The notes under the pieces were generated by a model, which was given only the letters and a program-made list of their open reading frames with translations, had not been told where the DNA came from and searched no databases. Positions 5,844 to 11,826 of a stretch of DNA of 14,412 bases are shown piece after piece. Positions within the stretch are counted from its first letter, which is position 1; the number at the start of each line of letters is the position of its first letter. Both the position numbers and the translations under genes were made by a program. The DNA comes from Caldifarciminota bacterium (lineage in GTDB: Bacteria > Hydrothermota > Tepidihabitantia > Tepidihabitantales > Tepidihabitantaceae), in NCBI GenBank assembly GCA_016935295.1, contig JAFGRF010000026.1:1-14412 (forward strand), written 5' to 3'.

Positions 5844-7363
5844 GTCAGACCGGATGAGGAATGCCGAGCGGCAGATGGCTGGCGCGGGGCGCGGGTAAGG
5901 GCCACAGCGGCGAAGAGGCAGAGAAGTGGCTCGATGGGTACCCGGAACCGGGCTTCACCGACCGGGCCGGTAGTCAGCACGAAGTAGAGTATCGGCAGGA
6001 GAAGCCAGAGCAAGCGGCGCGAGCGTTTGAGGAACAGGCTGACAAACGCAGCTACGAGCAGGGCAAGGTGAAACATGATGGCGTAGAGGAGGATGACAAC
6101 AGCCAGGGGCGGCAGGGTTGCGAGCCGGTCTCGCCAAATGAGAGCGAGGGCCGGGCCGATTCTGCCGCGGGCCACAAGCTGAAGGGTCTTCTGCGCGACA
6201 CCCGGTGTGCCAGCAGTACTGGCAGTCGGGTCGACTCCGGAGAAGACGCGCAGGGCGCGGATGCTCAACGGCATCAGAAGCCCGCCGACGCTGCCCGCTG
6301 CATGTATCTTTGCTGCAAGCAGCGGCTGAGAGGAAATCTGCTGCCGGCCGACCTTGGCCATTACTGCCCAGTAGGATGCCTGGTCGCTTTCATTGAGCGG
6401 GCCGTATTGGGCTTGCGCCTCGGCCGCCAGCGAGTCGCGTGCCTCACTGACCGGCATAGACCGTGCTGCGGCCATGGTCAGCGCGCCCGAGTACTCCGAG
6501 ACGTTGTAGTCGAACGCCGTTGAAAGGGTGTAGCTGCCGCTGACACGTCGGTTGCGGATGACCCAGGGAGCGAGGACGATGAAGGTGCAGGCGAGGAGTA
6601 GAGTGGAATTCCTGATTCCTAATTGCCAATTCCTGGCGGAAAACGAGTGACAGTCCCTCGGAGCGCTTGCGTCGGACTCAGCGCGGGACAGTCCCTGTTT
6701 TCCGCAGCGAGTCGCCGCCTTCATAGTACCAAGCCAGAGGATGTAGAGGGCAAGGAGCAACGGGAGAAAGACGGCGATGGGGCGGGTGAGAATGAGCAGG
6801 CCACAGCCGACGCCTGCGGCGATAAGTTCCCGCCAGCGGCGCGTAGTACGGAATCGGCTAGCCAGGAGCAGCGTAACGAGCAGCAGGGAGAGGAAGAGCA
6901 TCTCGGTCGTCAATTTGACCGAGTAGAAGACGAGGTTCGGGCTGAGGGCGACAAGCAGGGCGGCCAGCGCAGACGCAGAGGGCTCAAGCCCAAGCTCAAG
7001 CCCAAGCCGCAAGGTGAGCCAGACTATTGCGAGCGAGAGAAGAAGCTGCAGGGAGACAGCCAGCACGAGGAAGGTGGAGGGAGGAGAGAGGAGGGAGGAG
7101 TGAGCAGTCAGGAGAAGCGGAAGGGCCAGGAAAAGGGGATAGACCGGTGTACGGAGGATGTCGGGCCGGTAGGGCGGCGCCGAGTCTTGAGAGAAGGCGC
7201 GGCCGTGGACGAGGTTTGCCGCGAGCCGCACGTACTCGGGCGAGTCGCCGGTCGGCTCGAGCACCTTGGTGGCGAAGGGAGCGGCCGGGATCAGGAGCAG
7301 GCAGAGGCGAAGGGCGAGACCGGTCAGCAGGGCTGCGGCGAGCAGCCAGCTAGCTGATTTCAT
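5840..7363 (-). CDS. GT-C membrane glycosyltransferase, PMT_2/ArnT-like (paralogue 1) with in-frame palindromic insert
   Basis: 507 residues from the ATG at 7363. A longer frame reaches 7426, but MKSASWLLAAALL aligns with the start of its paralogue. The PMT_2-type signature is clear: VLEPTGDSPEYVRLAANL (D40, E43, Y44), RTPVYPLFLA (71-80), SPNLVFYSVKL, GLLILTRPIA, APWVIRN and GEARFRVPIEPLL. These integral membrane enzymes use lipid-linked sugars on the outer face of the inner membrane; substrate and acceptor cannot be told here. The gene begins within the last 14 nt of the rhomboid gene and ends in an ATGA overlap with the second paralogue. Residues about 219-252, between two membrane helices, are encoded by a palindromic element plus AATTCC-type repeats; the paralogue is about 26 residues shorter there and has no similar sequence. 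Confidence 0.88.
   Translation of the reverse strand: MKSASWLLAAALLTGLALRLCLLLIPAAPFATKVLEPTGDSPEYVRLAANLVHGRAFSQDSAPPYRPDILRTPVYPLFLALPLLLTAHSSLLSPPSTFLVLAVSLQLLLSLAIVWLTLRLGLELGLEPSASALAALLVALSPNLVFYSVKLTTEMLFLSLLLVTLLLASRFRTTRRWRELIAAGVGCGLLILTRPIAVFLPLLLALYILWLGTMKAATRCGKQGLSRAESDASAPRDCHSFSARNWQLGIRNSTLLLACTFIVLAPWVIRNRRVSGSYTLSTAFDYNVSEYSGALTMAAARSMPVSEARDSLAAEAQAQYGPLNESDQASYWAVMAKVGRQQISSQPLLAAKIHAAGSVGGLLMPLSIRALRVFSGVDPTASTAGTPGVAQKTLQLVARGRIGPALALIWRDRLATLPPLAVVILLYAIMFHLALLVAAFVSLFLKRSRRLLWLLLPILYFVLTTGPVGEARFRVPIEPLLCLFAAVALTRAPRQPSAARHSSSGLT
6605..6705. mobile_element. REP-like palindromic element with adjacent AATTCC repeat, inserted in frame in a CDS
   Basis: GCGGAAAAC (6636-6644) is inverted as GTTTTCCGC (6697-6705). 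Inside, GTCCC (6653-6657) pairs with GGGAC (6685-6689), and GCGCT (6663-6667) with AGCGC (6680-6684) around a 12-nt loop, so the 70 bp can fold as one bulged hairpin. GACAGTCCCT occurs directly twice. Beside it, 6605-6633 holds GGAATT...AATTCC repeats that share GAATTCCTGAT with the repeat at the ispF start. This looks like a small non-autonomous repeat such as a REP; no transposase is present in the window. Confidence 0.7.
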
Positions 7364-8024
7364 ACCAGGGCCGCCGTATGCGGTTGCGTACGACCAGTCC
7401 AAGTATGATGCCTGCGGCAAACCCACCGATGTGTGCGAAGTAGGCCACGCCGCCGCCCGAAGCGGAGGCCGAACCGCAGCCGTTCAGCACTTGGATGAGT
7501 ATCCAGAACCCGAGCAGTAGCGGTGCCGGCAGGTAGATGAGGCGAATGAAGAAGAATATCGGCACCAGAGTCAGAACCCGGGCGCGTGGGAAGAGCACGA
7601 AGTAGGCGCCCATGATTCCGGATATTGCACCCGAGGCGCCGATGGTCGGAATGCTGGAACCGGGCATGAGCACGATCTGGAGCAGGCTTCCCACTGTGCC
7701 GGTGAAAAGGTAGACAACGGGGAACCAGAGGTGGCCGAATGCATCTTCGATGTTGTCCCCGAATATCCAGAGGTAAAGCATGTTGCCTGCGATGTGAAAG
7801 AACCCGCCGTGCAGGAACATCGATGTGAACAGGGTCCACAGGTGGCGGCCTGCGACGATGTCTTTCGGTACCATGCCGTACGTGCGGACGAGGAGGTCGC
7901 CGGACTGAGGATTCTGGTAGTCAAACAGAGTCTGGTAGATGAACGCGCCAACGCAGGCGGTCATCAATCCCCATGTGACAAAAGGGCGTTTCTCGGAACG
8001 AATGTCGTCGCGAAGAGGGATCAT
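7350..8024 (-). CDS. Rhomboid-family intramembrane serine protease
   Basis: 224 residues from the ATG at 8024, which overlaps the ispF stop as ATGA. A longer frame to 8306 only reads ispF out of frame. Rhomboids cleave membrane proteins within or near a transmembrane helix using a Ser-His dyad. Here the catalytic motif is GASG with S131, and the histidine is H198 in AYFAHIGGFAAG. The membrane-dipping HGGFFHIAGNMLYLWIFGDNIED (72-94) carries the conserved H77 and N81 that help form the oxyanion site. About six hydrophobic helices are visible, the usual bacterial core. All active-site residues are present, so it should be active. The gene sits between ispF and two membrane glycosyltransferases in one coupled operon; whether those proteins are substrates is unknown. 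Confidence 0.93.
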   Translation of the reverse strand: MIPLRDDIRSEKRPFVTWGLMTACVGAFIYQTLFDYQNPQSGDLLVRTYGMVPKDIVAGRHLWTLFTSMFLHGGFFHIAGNMLYLWIFGDNIEDAFGHLWFPVVYLFTGTVGSLLQIVLMPGSSIPTIGASGAISGIMGAYFVLFPRARVLTLVPIFFFIRLIYLPAPLLLGFWILIQVLNGCGSASASGGGVAYFAHIGGFAAGIILGLVVRNRIRRPWYEIS

Positions 8025-8506
8025 CGGGAGCGAGGCTTTCGGGCGACGAGCACGACAGCCATGGCCGCGATGCTCTTGCGCTTCATTGCCAGTTGCGTGC
8101 CTTCGGTGGTCTTGGCCTTGAGGCCGATATGCCCGGACGGGACTTCCAGGATGCCGGCAATCCCGTTCCTCATGGCAAGGTAGTGGGGCCCGAGTTTGGG
8201 CTGGTCGCAGATCAGCGTGCAGTCGGCATTCACCAGTTGGTAGCCTTGTGCTTTCACCATCTTGTATGCCTGTGTGAGCATCGGACCACTCGCGGCGCCC
8301 TTCCATCTCGGGTCAGTATTCGGGAACAGCGTGCCGATGTCAGGAAGGGCGAGCGCGCCCAGCAGGGCGTCGGTCAGGGCGTGGAGCAGGACATCTGCGT
8401 CGGAATGGCCGGCGAGTCCGAGCTTGGACGGGATCCGGACCCCACCGAGCATCAGCCGGCGCCCCGGGACAAGTCCATGGGCGTCAAAGCCAAGACCCAC
8501 ACGCAA
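8021..8506 (-). CDS. ispF: 2-C-methyl-D-erythritol 2,4-cyclodiphosphate synthase
   Basis: IspF converts CDP-methylerythritol 2-phosphate to the cyclic diphosphate and CMP in the MEP isoprenoid pathway, as a cytoplasmic trimer with a divalent metal. From the TTG at 8506 the protein has 161 residues and the key residues fall at the classic E. coli numbers: D8 and H10 in GFDAHG, H42 in LLHALTDALLGA, D56 in PDIG, K132-T133 and E135 in KAKTTE. GHSDADV is intact. The start is uncertain: a repeat lies directly upstream, no good ribosome site is seen, and an in-frame TTG at 8581, 2 nt after the predicted transcription start, would add 25 residues. It is the first gene of the minus operon; its stop overlaps the rhomboid start. 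No ispD is in the window. Confidence 0.92.
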   Translation of the reverse strand: MRVGLGFDAHGLVPGRRLMLGGVRIPSKLGLAGHSDADVLLHALTDALLGALALPDIGTLFPNTDPRWKGAASGPMLTQAYKMVKAQGYQLVNADCTLICDQPKLGPHYLAMRNGIAGILEVPSGHIGLKAKTTEGTQLAMKRKSIAAMAVVLVARKPRSR

Positions 8507-8535
8507 TTCCGAATGACGAATTCCTGATAACGAAT
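8505..8535. repeat. Short AATTCC/GAAT-type repeat at the ispF start
   Basis: The stretch reads AATTCCGAATGACGAATT followed by CCTGATAACGAAT: overlapping GAAT(T) iterations with GAATTC in the centre. It shares GAATTCCTGAT (8518-8528) with the repeat at 6606-6616 in the glycosyltransferase gene. It covers the bases right before the conserved ispF body and encodes SGIRHSE if translation begins upstream. Confidence 0.6.
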
Positions 8536-8589
8536 GGCGGTGGGCGGATCTCGCTGGACGCCGTATTGGGGTGGGGTTCAAGTGCCCTG

Positions 8590-8617
8590 ATTGTAACAGC
8601 GACCCAAGGCGAATCAA
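8590..8617 (-). promoter_or_regulatory. Predicted sigma70-like promoter of the ispF operon
   Basis: On the minus strand TTGATT (8617-8612) and TACAAT (8595-8590) are separated by 16 bp. Transcription would begin near 8583, 77 nt upstream of the TTG favoured by homology (8506) but only 2 nt before another in-frame TTG (8581). It is back-to-back with the thrS promoter, with 30 bp between the two -35 boxes. Confidence 0.6.
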
Positions 8618-8647
8618 GGCAGGCGACAGATGGGTGCTCCGTCTGCG

Positions 8648-8675
8648 TTGACACTCGCACGAGTCTCGCTATGAT
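8648..8675 (+). promoter_or_regulatory. Predicted sigma70-like promoter of thrS, leaderless geometry
   Basis: TTGACA (8648-8653), a 16-bp spacer, then TATGAT (8670-8675). The usual start point, 7 nt beyond the -10 box, is 8682, which is the G of the thrS GTG. No Shine-Dalgarno sequence precedes that GTG. There is therefore no room for a T-box or operator leader in this transcript. Confidence 0.68.
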
Positions 8676-8681
8676 TGCAGC

Positions 8682-10580
8682 GTGATAAATGTGACCGTAA
8701 GTGGCGAATCTCGGCAACTTGAGCCGGGCGTGGCCGTCGGTCAGGTCCTGGGCGACCCGACCGCGGTTGCGGCCCGGGTCGACGGTCGGCTGGTCGACCT
8801 GACCGTCCGCCTTGAGCACGACGCCACGGTCGAGCCCGTGAGCTTCGACTCGGAGGAAGGGAGGGACGTCTACTGGCATTCCGCCTCTCACTTGATGGCG
8901 CAGGCCGTGAAGCAGCTCTACCCGAATGCCAAGGTGACCATCGGCCCGGCTGTCCCTGAGGGATTCTACTACGATTTCGACGTAGAGAAGCCGTTCACCG
9001 AAGCCGACCTTGCCAAGATCGAAGAGCGGATGTACGAACTCGCCAAACAGAAGATACCGATCGTCCACAAATTCCTGTCACGCAAGGACGCAATTGAGAT
9101 GTTTGAAGCCCGGGGCGAGACCTACAAGCTTGAGCTGATTGAGGGCATCCCGGACGAAAGCATCTCGGTCTACGAGCAGGACGACTTCGTGGACCTCTGC
9201 CGGGGCCCGCACGTCACCAGCACCGGCAAGATCAAGGCCGTGAAGTTGCTCTCGGTTGCCGGCGCATACTGGCACGCGGACGAAAAGAACCGGATGCTAT
9301 CGCGCGTGTACGGCGTCGCCTTCCCATCCAAGGAACTGCTCAAGGAGTACCTGGACCGACTGGAGGAGGCGAAGCGCCGGGATCACCGCAAGCTCGGGCC
9401 GGCCCTCGACCTGTTCAGCTTCCACGAGGAGGCCGGGGCCGGGCTCGCGTTCTGGCATCCCAAGGGCACGACCGTACGCCGGCTGATTCAGCAGTACTGG
9501 GACAAGGAGCACCTTGCGGCCGGGTACCAGCTGGTGCTGACTCCGCACATTGCCCGAGCCGGACTCTGGGAGACCTCGGGTCATCTAGACTACTACGCTG
9601 AGAACATGTACCTGCTGGAGGTCGAGAACGAGCAGTACGTGCTGAAGCCGATGAACTGCCCGGGCCACATGCTCATCTACCGAACCAAGGTACATTCATA
9701 CCGCGACCTGCCACTGCGCATGGGCGAATGGGGGACAGTCTACCGCCGGGAGCGGTCGGGCGTGCTCCACGGCATGATGCGCGTTCGCGGCTTCACCCAG
9801 GACGACGCCCACATCTTCTGTACCCCGGAGCAGGTTGAAGACGAGGTCTTCGGCGTGGTCAGCCTGTCGGTCAAGATGCTGCGCGCATTCGGCTTCGAGA
9901 AGTTCAAGGTCGACCTTTCGGTACGTGACCCGAAGAACGTAGGCAAGTACCTCGGCACCGACGAGCAGTGGAGCCTGGGCGAGCAGGCACTGGTGCGCGC
10001 GCTTGAGCGCACGGGCCTGCCGTACAAGCGGGCCGAGGGCGAGGCGGTTTTCTACGGGCCCAAGATCGACATCAAGCTGCTCGACTCGCTCGGACGTGAG
10101 TGGCAGTGTCCGACCTGTCAGTTCGACTTCAACGAGGGCAAGCGGTTCGACCTCTACTACATGGGGCAGGACGGACAGCACCACCCGGTGTATCTCGTCC
10201 ACCGCACCGTCCTCGGCGGTATCGAGCGTTTCATGGGTATTCTGGTCGAGCACTTCGCCGGGGCGTTCCCGGTCTGGCTTGCGCCGGTGCAGGCCCGCGT
10301 GCTCTCGGTTACCGACGCCGAAAGCGGCTACGCGCGGGAGGTAGGACAGAAGCTTCAGGCCGCCGGCGTAAGGGTTGAAACCGACGTGAAGTCTGATAAG
10401 ATTAGTCTCAAAGTCAGTGAAGCCGAACGCCAGAAGATCCCCTTCATGCTCGTAGTTGGCGGCCGCGAGGCCGCACAGGGCGCCGTGTCCGTAAGAAGGC
10501 ACGGCAAGGGCAATCTCGGCGTGGCTACGCTCGAAGCAACGCTGGCTCAAATCAAGGAGGAGAACAACGTACCAGGGTAG
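8682..10580 (+). CDS. thrS: Threonyl-tRNA synthetase
   Basis: 632 residues, full length for a bacterial class II ThrRS, which charges tRNA-Thr in the cytoplasm. Order: TGS domain (1-60); editing domain with HSASH (H66, H70), C173 in DLCRGPH and GAYWHAD (195-201), which removes mischarged serine; catalytic core with zinc ligands C326 in MNCPGH, H377 in DDAHIF and H507 in VHRTVLGG; motif 2 around YRRERSGVLHGMMRVRGFTQ; motif 3 LGGIERF; and the anticodon-binding domain from about 530. A small oddity is QCPTCQFDF (C476, C479), a CxxC where most family members have QCPTIQ. The GTG at 8682 is chosen because MINVTVSG fits a TGS start and a promoter ends 6 nt before it. It is the first gene of the thrS-infC-rpmI-rplT operon; the infC start lies inside its last codons. 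Confidence 0.97.
   Translation: MINVTVSGESRQLEPGVAVGQVLGDPTAVAARVDGRLVDLTVRLEHDATVEPVSFDSEEGRDVYWHSASHLMAQAVKQLYPNAKVTIGPAVPEGFYYDFDVEKPFTEADLAKIEERMYELAKQKIPIVHKFLSRKDAIEMFEARGETYKLELIEGIPDESISVYEQDDFVDLCRGPHVTSTGKIKAVKLLSVAGAYWHADEKNRMLSRVYGVAFPSKELLKEYLDRLEEAKRRDHRKLGPALDLFSFHEEAGAGLAFWHPKGTTVRRLIQQYWDKEHLAAGYQLVLTPHIARAGLWETSGHLDYYAENMYLLEVENEQYVLKPMNCPGHMLIYRTKVHSYRDLPLRMGEWGTVYRRERSGVLHGMMRVRGFTQDDAHIFCTPEQVEDEVFGVVSLSVKMLRAFGFEKFKVDLSVRDPKNVGKYLGTDEQWSLGEQALVRALERTGLPYKRAEGEAVFYGPKIDIKLLDSLGREWQCPTCQFDFNEGKRFDLYYMGQDGQHHPVYLVHRTVLGGIERFMGILVEHFAGAFPVWLAPVQARVLSVTDAESGYAREVGQKLQAAGVRVETDVKSDKISLKVSEAERQKIPFMLVVGGREAAQGAVSVRRHGKGNLGVATLEATLAQIKEENNVPG
10554..10560 (+). promoter_or_regulatory. 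Strong Shine-Dalgarno site deciding the infC start
   Basis: AAGGAGG, a full match to the anti-Shine-Dalgarno core, lies within the last codons of thrS. Six bases later (10567) comes ACG, in frame with infC. No ATG, GTG or TTG occurs in that frame until 10705, far inside the IF3 N-terminal domain. Confidence 0.8.
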
Positions 10581-11112
10581 AGTTGCTCGCGACGCTTTCA
10601 AGAACAGGCCAAGAGTAAACGAACAGATACGCGTACCCTATGTCAAGGTCATCGGCCCGGACAAGAAACTCATCGGCATCCTGCCCACCCGCGACGCCAT
10701 CGGAATGGCCCGAAGGCAGGGACTTGACCTCGTGGTGCTCGTGCCGAACCAGGAGCCGCCGGTCTGCGGTATCGTCGACTTCGGCAAGTACCTCTACGAA
10801 CAGAAGGTCAGGTTGCGTGAATCGAAGAAGAAGCAGCACGCGACCGAGGTCAGGGAAATGCGCATGAAGATGAAAATCGGGCCCGGTGACTACGAGGTCA
10901 AGATCCGCAAGATGCGCGAGTTCCTGGCCGAGAAGGACCGCATCCGGGTGACGCTGTTCGTTCGCGGCCGTGAGATCGTCCACGCCGACCTCGGCATGAA
11001 GCTCATGGACCGGCTCAGCCAGGACCTGGCTGACGTCGCCCGCATCGAAGCTCCTCCGCGACTCCATACCGAAGGCAGGAAATCAATCCAGATGATGTTG
11101 GTGCCAAAATGA
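10567..11112 (+). CDS. infC: Translation initiation factor IF-3, probable ACG start
   Basis: IF3 binds the 30S subunit, keeps subunits apart and rejects non-standard start codons. The frame contains the N-terminal signature RPRVNEQIRVPYVKVIG and LVVLVPNQEPPVCGIVDFGKYLYE, the lysine-rich linker (SKKKQH), and the C-terminal domain with IGPGDYEVKIRKMREFL and FVRGREIVHADLGMKLMDR. The first ATG (10705) would remove 46 residues of the N-terminal domain. Starting at the ACG at 10567 gives 181 residues, the normal length. No in-frame ATT is present either. In E. coli infC an AUU start allows self-regulation, because IF3 discriminates against it; an ACG could act the same way, which is inference. It overlaps the thrS end by 14 nt, and its TGA overlaps the rpmI ATG (ATGA). 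Confidence 0.9.
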   Translation, partial: TYQGRVARDAFKNRPRVNEQIRVPYVKVIGPDKKLIGILPTRDAIGMARRQGLDLVVLVPNQEPPVCGIVDFGKYLYEQKVRLRESKKKQHATEVREMRMKMKIGPGDYEVKIRKMREFLAEKDRIRVTLFVRGREIVHADLGMKLMDRLSQDLADVARIEAPPRLHTEGRKSIQMMLVPK

Positions 11113-11309
11113 AGCAGAAGACCAAGACGTTGAGTTCACTGAAGAAGCGCATCAAGCGCAGCGCCGGTGGCAAGCTACTGCACCGCGGCTCCAACCGGAG
11201 CCACAACAACGGTTCCAAGAGCAAGCGCAGAAAGCGCAGCTTGCACGTGCCGGCAGCACTCGAAGGCGGACTGGCGCAGCGGATCCGCCAGCTTGTGCCC
11301 TACAAATAA
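11109..11309 (+). CDS. rpmI: 50S ribosomal protein L35
   Basis: 66 residues, strongly basic, the usual length of bL35. The sequence shows the family pattern: a lysine-rich start (KQKTKTLSSLKKRIK), GGKLLHRGSNRSHN, then KSKRRKRSLHVPA and a final RIRQLVPYK. Its ATG overlaps the infC stop as ATGA, and no independent ribosome site is evident, so translation is probably coupled to infC. bL35 lies at the base of the large subunit. In E. coli the rpmI-rplT pair is repressed by L20 binding the mRNA; I cannot identify such a structure here. Confidence 0.95.
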   Translation: MKQKTKTLSSLKKRIKRSAGGKLLHRGSNRSHNNGSKSKRRKRSLHVPAALEGGLAQRIRQLVPYK

Positions 11310-11318
11310 GGAGACCAG

Positions 11319-11714
11319 ATGCCGAGAGTGAAGACCGGTCCGTACACCAAGCAGCGCCGCAAGAAGTGGCTGCGCGACGCCAAGGGGTATTGGGGCGGCA
11401 GGTCCCGGCTGTACCAGACCGCACGTCAGGCGGTCATCCATGCCGGTACGTCCGCCTACAAGGAGCGCCGCCGCAAGAAGCGTACGTTCCGCTCCCTGGC
11501 CATCATCCGGCTGGGCGCCGCGCTCAAGCCGCTCGAGACGAGCTATTCGAAGTTCATCCATGGCCTCAACCTTTCCGGGATCGTCATGGACCGGTTCGTC
11601 CTGTCCGAGATGGCCATCCACCAGCCCGAGGACTTCGCCCAGATTGTGGCGATGTCCAGGGAAGCGCTGGCCGCCGAGGCAGCGGCCCGGGCCAAAGCCG
11701 GAGTCGAAGCCTAG
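11319..11714 (+). CDS. rplT: 50S ribosomal protein L20
   Basis: 131 residues, slightly longer than the usual about 118 because of an Ala-rich tail (SREALAAEAAARAKAGVEA). The long basic N-terminal helix region MPRVKTGPYTKQRRKKWL, AKGYWGGRSRLYQTARQAVIHAG, YKERRRKKRTFRSLAIIRL and the globular part YSKFIHGLNLSGIVMDRFVLSEMA are typical of bL20, an early-binding protein needed for large subunit assembly and, in E. coli, a repressor of its own operon. AAGGAG (11308-11313) lies 5 nt before the ATG, 9 nt after rpmI. It is the last gene of the operon and is followed by a strong hairpin. Confidence 0.97.
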   Translation: MPRVKTGPYTKQRRKKWLRDAKGYWGGRSRLYQTARQAVIHAGTSAYKERRRKKRTFRSLAIIRLGAALKPLETSYSKFIHGLNLSGIVMDRFVLSEMAIHQPEDFAQIVAMSREALAAEAAARAKAGVEA

Positions 11715-11733
11715 TCCGGCACCTTCTGATTGC

Positions 11734-11758
11734 GCGGGCGCGTCTCTGACGCGCCCGC
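11734..11758 (+). terminator. GC-rich hairpin after rplT, probable operon terminator
   Basis: GCGGGCGCGT and ACGCGCCCGC form a perfect 10-bp stem around a CTCTG loop, 19 bp after the rplT stop. An outer CCGGCA (11716-11721) / TGCCGG (11759-11764) could enclose it. There is no U-run after the stem, so it may need Rho or act as an mRNA 3' end. Confidence 0.55.
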
Positions 11759-11791
11759 TGCCGGTTGGTGTCATTCGCGCCGGACGCGGTT

Positions 11792-11820
11792 TTGACTAGT
11801 GGTTGACTGCCCGCTATCAT
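11792..11820 (+). promoter_or_regulatory. Predicted sigma70-like promoter of lptF, leaderless geometry
   Basis: TTGACT (11792-11797), a 17-bp spacer, then TATCAT (11815-11820). The expected start point, 11827, is the G of a GTG that opens MKILQRY. No Shine-Dalgarno sequence is present. The 6-nt distance from the -10 box to the GTG is identical to that at thrS. Confidence 0.62.
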
Positions 11821-11826
11821 CGGATG

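Noticed and set aside
6623..7357. Plus-strand frame of 244 codons opposite the glycosyltransferase
   Set aside because: Very rich in E, G, Q and R, as expected for the antisense of Leu/Ala/Pro-rich membrane protein codons.
8507..8681. T-box or other riboswitch upstream of thrS
   Set aside because: The promoter predicts transcription starting at the GTG itself, and no T-box sequence or terminator pair is visible.
9696..10601. Long minus-strand frame of 301 codons opposite thrS
   Set aside because: It is the antisense of strongly conserved ThrRS sequence and is explained by high GC; the translation has no recognisable pattern.
11776..11793. CGCG...CGCG followed by GTTTT as a second terminator after rplT
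   Set aside because: The stem is only 4 bp, and the T-run overlaps the better-supported lptF -35 box.
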